The position numbers and the translations under genes are program-made. Below are positions 17,589-25,026 of a stretch of 52,833 nucleotides of DNA, one piece after another. The stretch's first letter is position 1; every line of letters starts with the position of its first letter. The DNA is from JBEATZ01 sp041178545. GTDB lineage: Bacteria; Planctomycetota; UBA1135; UBA2386. The notes under the pieces were generated by a model. The model searched no databases, was not told where the DNA came from, and worked only from the letters and a program-made list of their open reading frames with translations. The stretch is from contig JBEGVB010000126.1 in the NCBI GenBank assembly GCA_041178545.1, positions 1 through 52,833 on the forward strand. Reading direction: 5' to 3'.

Positions 17589-18805
17589 GTCGCCACTCCC
17601 GGTCGCTGCTGGGCATCCTTGTCCTCGCGCTCCCTGCCGTGGGCCAGCAGGACCCGAGGGAGTTCTCGCAGCTGCAGCCTCGCATCCAGGCGGCCCTCGC
17701 CAAGGCCGCGCCCTTCGTGGTGGCCATCGAGACCTACGGTGGCACCCGGCGGCAGTTCGGGCAGGACCGCGCGCCCGGGGACGGCATGGCACCCGACGAG
17801 ACCAAGCCGCCCAAGGAGGCACCCAAGCCCGACCCTGCTCCCGAGCCGGGACCGGACCAGCCGCCTGCCGAGCCGCCCAAGCCGAAGCCCAAGGTGGGTC
17901 CGCTCGCGTTGCCCGGGTTCCAACAGGCCCAGGGCCGCAGCACCGGGGTGGTGTTGAGTGCCGACGGCTGGATCCTCTGCTCCCGCTTTGCCCTGCACTC
18001 CGACCCGACCACCGTGCTCGTCACGCTCGCCGACGGGCGGACCCTGCCGGCCCGCCGGGCAGGCGAGGACACCAGCCGGGGCCTCGCACTGCTCAAGGTC
18101 GAGGCCGCCGACCTGCCGGTCCCCGTCTGGGTGGCGCCCAAGGACGTGCGCGTCGGGCAGTGGGCCCTCGTGCTCGGCCGGACGTTCGGCTCCGGCGAGC
18201 CCACGTGCCATGCAGGCATTGTGTCCGCGGTCGCGCGTCAATTTGGCCGCGCACTGCAGGTGGATGCGTGGGTCTCCCCGGCCAACTACGGGGGCGCGGT
18301 GGTCGACCTAGACGGGCGCGCGCTGGGCGTGGCCGTGCCGCTCTCGCCTGCCGGGCGCGATGCAGGGGTCGAGTGGTACGACTCGGGCATCGGGTTCTGC
18401 GCCACCATTGCCGACATCGCACCCCTGCTGGAGCGGATGAAGCAGGGGGAGACCCTGCACCGTGCCTGGCTGGGCATCGGCATCGACCCGGCCCACCTCG
18501 GGCCCGGCGCGAGGTTGCGTGCGGTGGACCCCAAGAGCCCTGCCGGCCAGGCCGGCATCGCCAAGGACGAGGTGCTGCTGGCCGTGGACGGGGTGGCGGT
18601 CAAGAACGGCTACCACGTGCAGGTGCTGCTCTCGAGCCGGATGGGCGGCACCCCCGTGGCGCTGCGGGTCCGGGCTGCCGAGGGCGGCGCCGAGCGCGAC
18701 GTGGCGCTGGTCCTCGCCGACCTGCCCTTCGAGGAGCGCAAGGAGCAACAAGACCCTGGGCTCCCGGCAGGCTTCCCGTTGCCCGAGGGCAACGAGGGCC
18801 GATGA
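17585..18805 (+). CDS. HtrA-like pseudo-protease with PDZ domain
   Basis: A 406-residue protein starting at the ATG of an ATGA overlap, with signal peptide 1-20 (ALPAVGQQ). A Pro/Lys-rich linker at about 70-108 interrupts the first part of the protease fold. All three triad positions are changed: Phe135 for His (ILCSRFAL), Gly166 for Asp (RGLALLK) and Tyr235 for Ser (PANYGGA). A PDZ domain (about 295-385, AWLGIGID then SPAGQAGIAKDEVLLAVDG) looks intact. It is therefore probably a non-catalytic adaptor, and shares the Tyr-Gly-Gly replacement with the second domain of the upstream protein. The C-terminal tail is short and acidic. Confidence 0.85.
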   Translation: MSRHSRSLLGILVLALPAVGQQDPREFSQLQPRIQAALAKAAPFVVAIETYGGTRRQFGQDRAPGDGMAPDETKPPKEAPKPDPAPEPGPDQPPAEPPKPKPKVGPLALPGFQQAQGRSTGVVLSADGWILCSRFALHSDPTTVLVTLADGRTLPARRAGEDTSRGLALLKVEAADLPVPVWVAPKDVRVGQWALVLGRTFGSGEPTCHAGIVSAVARQFGRALQVDAWVSPANYGGAVVDLDGRALGVAVPLSPAGRDAGVEWYDSGIGFCATIADIAPLLERMKQGETLHRAWLGIGIDPAHLGPGARLRAVDPKSPAGQAGIAKDEVLLAVDGVAVKNGYHVQVLLSSRMGGTPVALRVRAAEGGAERDVALVLADLPFEERKEQQDPGLPAGFPLPEGNEGR

Positions 18806-18812
18806 TCGCGCC

Positions 18813-19700
18813 GTGCGCTCTGCGGTCGAACTCGGGCTGATCGGCGTGCTCACCGCAGCCGCGGCCTGGGCCGGACGCACCGGCGTGCCCGCGGACACGG
18901 TGGTCCCGGTGCAGGGTGTGCCCGCGGTCCGCATCGTGGCTGGGTCGGTGCACAGCACCGAGGTGCTGCTGGAGATCGCCCCGCGCGAACGACTTGCCGC
19001 AGTCCACGTGCTGGCTGCCGACGGCCGCTACAGCGCCGCCGTCGAGCAGGCACGGGGACTCGCGCTCGTGGGCGCGGAGCCCGAGCAACTGGTCGCGGCG
19101 CACCCCGACCTCGTGTTCACCGACCCGTTCACCCGTGCGGAGACGCAGCAGCTGCTGCAGTCTTGCGGCATCCGTGTCGTGCGCACACCGGACATTGCCT
19201 CGCTCGACGACGTCGAGCACAGCATCCGCGCGATCGGCGCGGCAGCAGGGCTGGCGGTCGAGGCCGCTGCACTGGTCGCACGCATGCGCGACCGGGAGGC
19301 GCTGCTGCGCACGGCCGCGCCGGCGCGCAGCAGCTGGCGGCTGCTCACCATCGACGGCGGCTACCACGCCTTTGGCACCGGATCCCTGGTCGACGAGCTG
19401 CTTCGGCTCGCCGGCGCGCGCAACCTCGCGGCAGAACACGGCGTGCGCGCCTTCCGCAGGCTCGATGCCGAAGAGGTTCTGGGCTGGGACCCCGACGCGC
19501 TCGTCGTCAGCGGCGACGTCGGCAGCGAGGCCAACGAGCTCGCGTGGATGCGTCAGGACCCTGCACTCGCGCGGTTGCGCTGCGTGCAGCAGGGCCGCGT
19601 CGTGTGCGTGCCGGGGGCCCTGCTGTCCTCGACCTCGCACCATGCGCTGGAAGCTGCGGCACTGGTCGGTCGCACGCTCGACCAGTGGGGGCGTCCGTGA
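18813..19700 (+). CDS. ABC transporter periplasmic binding protein (BtuF/FecB-type)
   Basis: A 295-residue protein. The start is GTG 18813, 7 nt after the previous stop, because the ATG at 18802 belongs to another frame and stops after 12 codons. A hydrophobic export segment follows at once (LGLIGVLTAAAAWA), with no lipobox. The body has class-III binding-protein features: an early beta-strand region with a conserved Glu (STEVLLEIAPRERL), HPDLVFTDPFTRAET, a middle helix, and GWDPDALVVSG near the C-terminus. Family knowledge: such proteins deliver iron-siderophore, heme or cobalamin. The ligand cannot be decided from sequence. Permease and ATPase genes follow with overlaps. Confidence 0.82.
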   Translation: MRSAVELGLIGVLTAAAAWAGRTGVPADTVVPVQGVPAVRIVAGSVHSTEVLLEIAPRERLAAVHVLAADGRYSAAVEQARGLALVGAEPEQLVAAHPDLVFTDPFTRAETQQLLQSCGIRVVRTPDIASLDDVEHSIRAIGAAAGLAVEAAALVARMRDREALLRTAAPARSSWRLLTIDGGYHAFGTGSLVDELLRLAGARNLAAEHGVRAFRRLDAEEVLGWDPDALVVSGDVGSEANELAWMRQDPALARLRCVQQGRVVCVPGALLSSTSHHALEAAALVGRTLDQWGRP

Positions 19701-20728
19701 GCCGCGTCCGCGCAGCTCCTGCGCTCGCCGTGCTCGGACTGCTCGTCCTGGGCGCAGCAGTGGTGCACCTGACGGTGGCCCGGCAGGGTCCCGGTGCCGC
19801 GCAGGTGATCCAGCACCTGCTGGCTCTTCTGGGACTCGCCGACCCGCTTGCAGGGGCGGATGCGTTCGTGGTCGGCACGATCCGGTTGCCGCGGCTGCTG
19901 TGTGCCCTCGCGGGCGGCGCCGCACTCGGGCTCGCTGGCGCCGTGATGCAGGCCGCGTTCCGCAACCCGCTTGCCTCGCCAGACGTGGTGGGAACCGCGG
20001 CAGGCTCCGCGCTCGGCGGGGCCACCGCCATCGTGCTCGGCTGGGCCACCGCCTCGGTGCTGTCGGTGCCGCTGCTCTCCATGGCCGGTGCGCTGCTCGT
20101 CACCACCCTCGTGTTCGGGCTGGCAGGCGGCGGGGCACGTTTCTCGGTGACGGCACTGCTGCTGGCCGGCATCGCGATGAACACGCTCACGGGCGCGCTC
20201 ACGTCGTTCGTGGTGACGTTCCGCTTCGACAACTACACCGCGAGCTCGTCGGTGCTGTTCTGGCTCATGGGCGGCCTCGACGCGCGCACGTGGGAACACG
20301 TGGCCATCACCGGGGGCGGCGCACTGCTGTTCGGCACGCTGCTGGTCCCCTTCGTGCGCGACCTCGACGTGCTGACGCTGCAGGACGAGACCGTGCACAG
20401 CCTCGGCGTGGACGCCTCGCGCACACGCAGGCTGCTGCTGCTCGTCGCATGCGGGCTCACGGCGACCACCGTGGCGAACACGGGCGGCATCGCCTTCATC
20501 GGGCTCGTCGTCCCGCACATTGCGCGCCTGCTGGTGGGTCCGGTGCACCGCGTGCTGCTGCCCGCATCGGCACTCACGGGCGCACTGTTGCTGGTGCTCG
20601 CCGACTTCGCGTGCCGCATGGCCCCGCCCGACGCCAACCTGCGTCTCGGCGTGCTCACGAGCGCGATCGGCGCCCCCTACTTCCTCTGGCTGCTGGCGCG
20701 GCACCGGCGCGGGGAGTCGCTCCGATGA
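19697..20728 (+). CDS. FecCD/BtuC-family ABC permease
   Basis: A 343-residue, highly hydrophobic protein with about ten membrane segments, starting at the GTG of a GTGA overlap. FecCD-family signatures are visible: RLPRLLCALAGGAALGLAG, QAAFRNPLASPDVVG, the FWLMGGLD segment, LGVDASRTR and GGIAFIGLVVPHIAR. It forms the membrane channel of an iron-complex or cobalamin importer together with the genes on either side. Nothing is unusual in length or motifs. Confidence 0.92.
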   Translation: MSRVRAAPALAVLGLLVLGAAVVHLTVARQGPGAAQVIQHLLALLGLADPLAGADAFVVGTIRLPRLLCALAGGAALGLAGAVMQAAFRNPLASPDVVGTAAGSALGGATAIVLGWATASVLSVPLLSMAGALLVTTLVFGLAGGGARFSVTALLLAGIAMNTLTGALTSFVVTFRFDNYTASSSVLFWLMGGLDARTWEHVAITGGGALLFGTLLVPFVRDLDVLTLQDETVHSLGVDASRTRRLLLLVACGLTATTVANTGGIAFIGLVVPHIARLLVGPVHRVLLPASALTGALLLVLADFACRMAPPDANLRLGVLTSAIGAPYFLWLLARHRRGESLR

Positions 20729-21495
20729 CGTTGCGCTGCCATGGGGTGCGGCTGGTTCACGGGACCCGTGCAGTGCTCGACGGCGCCGAGCTCGAGCTGC
20801 GGCCCGGCACCGTCACGTTGCTCGCGGGGCGGAACGGTTCGGGCAAGTCCACGCTGCTGCGCGTGCTGAGCGGTCTGACTGCGCCACACCAGGGCACGGT
20901 CGAACTGGACGGTGTGCCGATCGCTTCCCTCGCGCCTCGCACACGCGCGCTGCGCCTCGGCCTCGTGCCGCAGCAGGTCGACTGCCCGTTCGAGTTCACC
21001 GGCCGCGAACTGGTGGAGCTGGGCCGGCACCCGCACCGTGGCGCGTTCGGGCTGCTCTCCGCAGCCGACCGACAAGCTGTCGAGTCCGCCATCGCCGCCG
21101 TCGATGCGGCTGCCTTTGCCGACCGTGCCGTCACCACGCTGAGCGGCGGCGAGCTGCGGCGCATCGCCGTGGCGCGCGCGCTCGCCACGCAGGCTTCGAT
21201 CCTGCTGCTGGACGAACCCACCGCCAACCTCGACGTGGAGCATGCGCTCCAGCTCGGTCAGCTGCTCACCACGCTGGCCGCGCAGGGCGCGACGTTGCTG
21301 GTGGCATCCCACGACCTCAACCTGCTGGGGCCCTGCGCGCACGAGGTGCTGTTGCTGCACGGCGGTCGCATCGCCCACCGCGGGCCGCCCGAGCAGGCGC
21401 TCACGACGCACTCGGTCGAGGCGGTGTTCGGCGTGCGCATCGCACCGCCCAGCGGGTTCTTCCCGCGCGACTTCCGGCCGCTCGGCCCCGCGTAG
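20725..21495 (+). CDS. ABC transporter ATP-binding protein (FecE/BtuD-type)
   Basis: A 256-residue ATPase starting at the ATG of an ATGA overlap. Walker A is GRNGSGKST (about 35-43), the Q-loop is LVPQQVD, the signature is LSGGELRR and Walker B is ILLLDEPTA, followed by an H-loop His (VASHDLN). It powers the binding-protein-dependent importer encoded immediately upstream. It is the last gene of the plus-strand run and faces the thioesterase gene only 21 nt away. I saw no terminator hairpin between them. Confidence 0.93.
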   Translation: MTLRCHGVRLVHGTRAVLDGAELELRPGTVTLLAGRNGSGKSTLLRVLSGLTAPHQGTVELDGVPIASLAPRTRALRLGLVPQQVDCPFEFTGRELVELGRHPHRGAFGLLSAADRQAVESAIAAVDAAAFADRAVTTLSGGELRRIAVARALATQASILLLDEPTANLDVEHALQLGQLLTTLAAQGATLLVASHDLNLLGPCAHEVLLLHGGRIAHRGPPEQALTTHSVEAVFGVRIAPPSGFFPRDFRPLGPA

Positions 21496-21516
21496 TCTCG
21501 CCTTGCGACGTGCGCG

Positions 21517-21975
21517 TCAGCGTCCGGTGGGGAACCGTGACTCGGCGATGCGGAAGCGATCGAAGTGCTGCTTCCACGTTTCCGGGATCTCGCGCTTCTG
21601 CAGCGTCGCCATCGACACGGCTGCGGTCGTGATGCGCATGCGGCACATCACCTCGTCGGTGCCCGCGCGCGTCATCCAGTAGCCGAACTCCGCCGACGAC
21701 CTGCCCACCCGCAGCACGGCCAGGTGCACGTCGAGGTCGTCGCCGAACCGGATCGGCCGGAAGAAGTCCGACTCGAGGTGCACGACAGGGAACCCGAGGT
21801 CGTGCTCGCGCATCAGCACCGGGTAGCTCGTGCCCACGCCGTCGGCCCACCAGTCCTCGAACGTGCAGTGGCAGAGGTGCAGCAGGTTGGGGAAGTACGC
21901 GACGCCTGCGTGGTCGATGTCCCCGAAGCGGAAGCGGTGGGTGCGAACGAAGCCCATCGGCGCCGGCTCAGCCAC
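21517..21975 (-). CDS. Acyl-CoA thioesterase (4HBT/YbgC-like hotdog fold)
   Basis: A 152-residue hotdog-fold protein. RFGDIDHAGVAYFPNLL matches the 4HBT active-site helix with its Asp, and FEDWWADGVGTSYP and FFRPIRFGDDL match later YbgC-like positions. Expected role: hydrolysis of a short or medium acyl-CoA or acyl-ACP in the cytoplasm. The GTG start overlaps the end of the exonuclease gene by 8 nt; an ATG six codons further in (21957) is an alternative. The substrate is not predictable. Confidence 0.82.
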   Translation of the reverse strand: MAEPAPMGFVRTHRFRFGDIDHAGVAYFPNLLHLCHCTFEDWWADGVGTSYPVLMREHDLGFPVVHLESDFFRPIRFGDDLDVHLAVLRVGRSSAEFGYWMTRAGTDEVMCRMRITTAAVSMATLQKREIPETWKQHFDRFRIAESRFPTGR

Positions 21976-22624
21976 CCGCGCTCATGCTGCGCGCAGGCTG
22001 CTCGTCGTCCTCGCGGCTCGAGTTGCGGTCGCACCAGGTGTAGAGGCCCTGCACGTCGCGGGGCAGGTCGGGGTAGCGCTCCAGCTGGGCCATCAGCACG
22101 TCCACCGTCGCGTGGCAGTCGGCCTCGGCCGCATGCGCTCCCTCGAGCTCGCGCCCGCAGTAGTGGCGCACGGCTGCGCCGAGGTTGCGCGGGCCCATGA
22201 GGAAGCGGTCCCAGCTCGTCTCCTTGGTGTGGAAGATCACCTTCGCGTCCACCTGGGCGCGGCCCTTCATCTCGAAGGGGATGCCATGGCGCTTGCACTC
22301 GGCCAACCAGAGCGGGACGTCGTAGGAGATCGAGTTGAAGCCGGCGATGTCGCAGTCGGCGAGGAAGGCCGTGAGCCTCTCGCCCACCTTCTTGAGGGGT
22401 GGGCCCCAGAACAGGCCGGTTGCGTCCATCGTGTGGATGCCCGTCACCTTGGTCGCTGCCTTGCTCACCTCCATGCCCGGGTTGACGCGTTGCACGAGGG
22501 CCTCGCGGTTCCCGTCCGGGTGCACCTTCACGAACGCCAGCTCGCAGATCCGGTCCTGCAGGACGTTGAGGCCCGTGGTTTCGAAGTCGATGAAGACGAG
22601 GGGGCGGGAAAGGCGGAGCAGCAT
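21968..22624 (-). CDS. DnaQ-like DEDDh 3'-5' exonuclease
   Basis: A 218-residue protein. Exo I is IDFETTGL (Asp and Glu metal ligands), Exo II lies in GFNSISYDVPLW (Asp) and Exo III is HAAEAD (His-x4-Asp), which makes it DEDDh. The length fits a stand-alone epsilon-like or RNase T/Orn-like nuclease, not a polymerase domain. It forms a two-gene unit with the thioesterase. It could be a proofreading subunit or a repair or RNA-turnover nuclease; sequence alone does not decide. Confidence 0.88.
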   Translation of the reverse strand: MLLRLSRPLVFIDFETTGLNVLQDRICELAFVKVHPDGNREALVQRVNPGMEVSKAATKVTGIHTMDATGLFWGPPLKKVGERLTAFLADCDIAGFNSISYDVPLWLAECKRHGIPFEMKGRAQVDAKVIFHTKETSWDRFLMGPRNLGAAVRHYCGRELEGAHAAEADCHATVDVLMAQLERYPDLPRDVQGLYTWCDRNSSREDDEQPARSMSAGG

Positions 22625-22730
22625 GGAGGGTCCTCGGGCGCCGCCGAGCTGGTGGGCTCGCTGACCGCGCGGTGCCGTTGCGCGGTGGATTCTGCACCCG
22701 TGGCAGGTCGAGACAAGTCGCGTCCGCGGC

Positions 22731-23276
22731 TTATCGCCAGTGCGAGAGCACCGGGTCGAGCTGGGCGCGCCAGTGTGCCGCGTCTGGTCCGACGGCCTCC
22801 AGCGCATCGAAGGACGAGCCCCAGTCCAGCCGGTCGTCCGCGGGCACGACCTGGTCCACGCAGGGCAGGAGTTCGCGGTCCTCGAGGTCTGCGGTGCGCA
22901 GCAGGCGCGCACGGTAGTGGCCTGCCGTCTGCACGAAGGACGCACGTTCTTCCGGAGTGAGGTTGCCGTGCGGCTCCCAGAACAGGATCAGCGCATGGAG
23001 CAGGTGCGCGGCCTCCTCCTGTGCCGCGAGCAGTTCACCCGCGAGTTCCGCCTGTGCGTCGCTGCCGTGGACCGCGAGCGCCGGCAGCACCACCTCGGCC
23101 TCCTTGCGGCAGTGGACAGCACCCACGAAGTCGCGGAAGAACCGCAGCAGCAGGGCGCAGTCCGCGGCCGGGAACGCGCCCCCCTGTGCCACGTGGTCGG
23201 CGACGGCGGCCAAGGCGTCGAGAGCCTCCCGGAGGAGGGCATGCTCGGCGCGCAGGGTGGCGGTGGCGGATCGCAT
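22731..23276 (-). CDS. Hemerythrin-like (HHE) cation-binding protein
   Basis: A 181-residue all-helical protein with hemerythrin-type ligands: EHALLREAL near residue 10, a His and Glu pair in AVHCRKEAEVVLPAL, AAHLLHAL and a late helix GHYRARLL...EDRELLP. These fit an HHE di-iron domain for O2, NO or iron sensing or binding. The ATG at 23276 was chosen because the helical domain starts right after it; a start further upstream at 23351 is open but adds a Pro/Arg-rich stretch. It lies back to back with the lexA-linked gene, sharing a 192-nt intergenic region. Confidence 0.78.
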   Translation of the reverse strand: MRSATATLRAEHALLREALDALAAVADHVAQGGAFPAADCALLLRFFRDFVGAVHCRKEAEVVLPALAVHGSDAQAELAGELLAAQEEAAHLLHALILFWEPHGNLTPEERASFVQTAGHYRARLLRTADLEDRELLPCVDQVVPADDRLDWGSSFDALEAVGPDAAHWRAQLDPVLSHWR

Positions 23277-23399
23277 GGTGGGGGTGGCTCGGGACGGGAA
23301 CGCGAGGGAACCCCTCGACCCGGGGCGATTTTCGACCGGGCTCCCCATGCTCAGGGCTGCGCGGCCCGGCCTTGGCGCCCTTGTGGAGAAAATCTGGAG

Positions 23400-23420
23400 T
23401 ATTCGCTTGGCGTTAGCCAA
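23400..23420 (+). promoter_or_regulatory. Candidate operator: TTGGC-GTTA-GCCAA inverted repeat
   Basis: A perfect inverted repeat (23407-23420) lies directly after a TATTCG -10-like hexamer (23400-23405) and about 50 nt before the small membrane-protein gene. An 11-nt segment GTTNGCCAAAC (23412-23422) recurs at 24054-24064 upstream of lexA. It may be a LexA box of this lineage; this is an inference from position and repetition only. Confidence 0.4.
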
Positions 23421-23468
23421 ACGCATCCCTAACCTACCGAACGTAACGCTAACCACGAGGTGACCGTC

Positions 23469-23969
23469 ATGCAGTTCGCGCCGACCCAGCTCGCTTCCTC
23501 CGCCCGCACCCCCGTCCGCCCCGCCACCGGCACCCCGGTGCGTGGCTCGCGCCGCCGAGCGTCCGCAAACTCCGGTCGCCAGCTGGCCTTGTTCGGTGAG
23601 GGCACCCCCAGTCTGGAGCCCGTGGTGCCAACGGTCGCGACCGCGCTCCCGCACGAACTGGCTTCGAAGCACCCCGCGAATGCGGCCGCCGCACCGGTCT
23701 CGGTGGTCCCGGTCTCGGTTCCTCCCGTCCCCGTTCCCCCGGTCGCACGCCTCCGCGTCCTGCCCGTCGTTCGTCCGAGCGCCGTGAACGTGGTGGTGCC
23801 GCTGCCCAGTGCCACAAGGGCTGCCGGCGCAGCAGGAGGGGCACCCGCAGCCGCCGTGGCCGCCGACGAGGAGGTGTGGCAGCCCATGACCGGCATCCAG
23901 AAGCTGATGGAGGTTGCAGGCGCGGGCCTGCTCATGGTCGCCTGCGTGGCGGTGGCCATCTTCTGGTGA
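23469..23969 (+). CDS. Small tail-anchored protein with beta-clamp-like motif, upstream of lexA
   Basis: A 166-residue protein I do not recognise. The ATG at 23469 has a strong Shine-Dalgarno (GAGGTGA) a few nt upstream. Residues 1-140 are low-complexity, rich in Pro, Ala, Val, Arg and Ser, and probably disordered. The last 20 residues form one membrane helix ending at the C-terminus (AGLLMVACVAVAIFW), so the protein should be tail-anchored with its N-terminus in the cytoplasm. Residues 38-42 are QLALF, which fits the QLxLF beta-sliding-clamp-binding consensus. It lies 121 nt before lexA with related inverted repeats in front of both. A DNA-damage role, for example division inhibition, is inference. 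Confidence 0.7.
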   Translation: MQFAPTQLASSARTPVRPATGTPVRGSRRRASANSGRQLALFGEGTPSLEPVVPTVATALPHELASKHPANAAAAPVSVVPVSVPPVPVPPVARLRVLPVVRPSAVNVVVPLPSATRAAGAAGGAPAAAVAADEEVWQPMTGIQKLMEVAGAGLLMVACVAVAIFW

Positions 23970-24035
23970 GCACACCCACCCGACCCGCCCTGGCCGGGAC
24001 ACCGTTGCTCTGGACCGTGTTTCTCGGAGAGCGTG

Positions 24036-24062
24036 TTGGCGGGTCCGGTGCCTGTTCGCCAA
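24036..24062 (+). promoter_or_regulatory. Candidate lexA operator: TTGGCG-N15-CGCCAA inverted repeat
   Basis: Two 6-bp half-sites (24036-24041 and 24057-24062) lie 29 nt before the lexA start. The right half belongs to GTTCGCCAAAC, which matches GTTAGCCAAAC upstream of the preceding gene. LexA normally represses its own gene, so a shared motif at both promoters is a reasonable SOS-box candidate. Confidence 0.4.
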
Positions 24063-24090
24063 ACTTCTCCCAAACCTGCGAGGCTCTCAG

Positions 24091-24711
24091 ATGGAAATGA
24101 TGCTCACGGAAAAGCAGATCGGTGTGCTGCGGTTCTTCCGCGACTACCGGAAGCAACACGGGATCGCCCCGACCCTGGAGGAGGCGGCGGAGGCACTGGG
24201 CGTGAGCAAGATCACGATCCACGAGCACCTCAACCAGCTGACCCGCAAGGGTGCGATCCACCGCGACAAGGCCAAGGCCCGTGCCGTTGCGATCCTGTGG
24301 GACCCGGACGCGGAGGAGACGGCGGCTGCCAGCATGCCCTCGCTGCCGATCCTCGGGATGATCGCGGCCGGTCGCCCCATCGAGGCGTTGGAGGACCGCG
24401 AGGATGTTCGGCTCGGCGACCTGGTGCCCACGGGCGACGACATCTACCTGCTGCGCGTGCGCGGCAAGTCGATGATCGAGGACCACATCGACGACGGCGA
24501 CCTGGTCGTGATCGAGCGCCGCGAGACGGCGCGCGACGGCGAGATCGTGGTGGCCGTGCTGGAGGAGGAGGAAGCCACCCTCAAGCGCTTCTACCGCGAG
24601 CGCAACGGCATGATCCGCCTGCAGCCCGCCAACTCCTCCATGGAGCCCATCTACACCAACCAGGTGCAGGTGCGCGGCGTGGTGCGCGGCGTGATCCGTC
24701 GCTTCCGCTGA
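24091..24711 (+). CDS. lexA: LexA repressor
   Basis: A 206-residue protein. The N-terminal winged helix (residues 1-70, LTEKQIGVLRFFRDYR and VSKITIHEHLNQLTRKG) is followed by the S24 peptidase domain. The self-cleavage site is Ala93-Gly94 in IAAGRP, the nucleophile is Ser127 in GKSMIEDHI and the general base is Lys165 in ATLKRFY. All parts needed for RecA-stimulated autocleavage are present. The start is the ATG at 24091, with CGAGG about 8 nt upstream; in-frame ATGs follow 6 and 9 nt later. It represses DNA-damage genes, probably including itself and the upstream tail-anchored gene. Confidence 0.96.
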   Translation: MEMMLTEKQIGVLRFFRDYRKQHGIAPTLEEAAEALGVSKITIHEHLNQLTRKGAIHRDKAKARAVAILWDPDAEETAAASMPSLPILGMIAAGRPIEALEDREDVRLGDLVPTGDDIYLLRVRGKSMIEDHIDDGDLVVIERRETARDGEIVVAVLEEEEATLKRFYRERNGMIRLQPANSSMEPIYTNQVQVRGVVRGVIRRFR

Positions 24712-24731
24712 CGCGCGCTGGGAGCGTGGGC

Positions 24732-25025
24732 ATGGGAGGCTGCAGCGCAGACGGGGGTGGTGGCGGGGGGTGTGGACCTGGTCCGCGCGGCGACGGCACG
24801 CCGTGTGGACCGCTGGTCCAGCACCTCGAACCCGGCAAGTACGCGTGGTGCCGCTGTGGGCGGAGTGCTCGCCATCCCCTGTGCGACGGCACGCACCGGG
24901 GGAGCGACGTGACTCCGCTCAAGGTCGTGTTCGACAGCCCGTGCACGGTGGCTTGGTGCGGTTGTGGTCGCACGCAGAAGGCCCCCTTCTGCGACGGCTC
25001 CCACGCACGCAGTGCTGGCGTCTGA
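24732..25025 (+). CDS. Dual CDGSH iron-sulfur domain protein
   Basis: A 97-residue protein with two complete CDGSH motifs: CRCGRSARHPLCDGTH and CGCGRTQKAPFCDGSH. Each has three Cys and one His for a 2Fe-2S cluster. The first 30 residues are a Gly run with extra Cys residues. The start ATG at 24732 lies 20 nt after lexA; a GTG 6 nt earlier is also in frame. Family knowledge: CDGSH proteins are redox-active cluster carriers. Its closeness to lexA suggests read-through transcription, but a link to the SOS response is not shown. Confidence 0.85.
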   Translation: MGGCSADGGGGGGCGPGPRGDGTPCGPLVQHLEPGKYAWCRCGRSARHPLCDGTHRGSDVTPLKVVFDSPCTVAWCGCGRTQKAPFCDGSHARSAGV

Positions 25026-25026
25026 G

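Noticed and set aside
18802..18840. ATG at 18802 as the start of the binding protein
   Set aside because: It is in another frame and reaches a TGA after 12 codons; GTG 18813 is in the frame of the binding protein and leads straight into an export segment.
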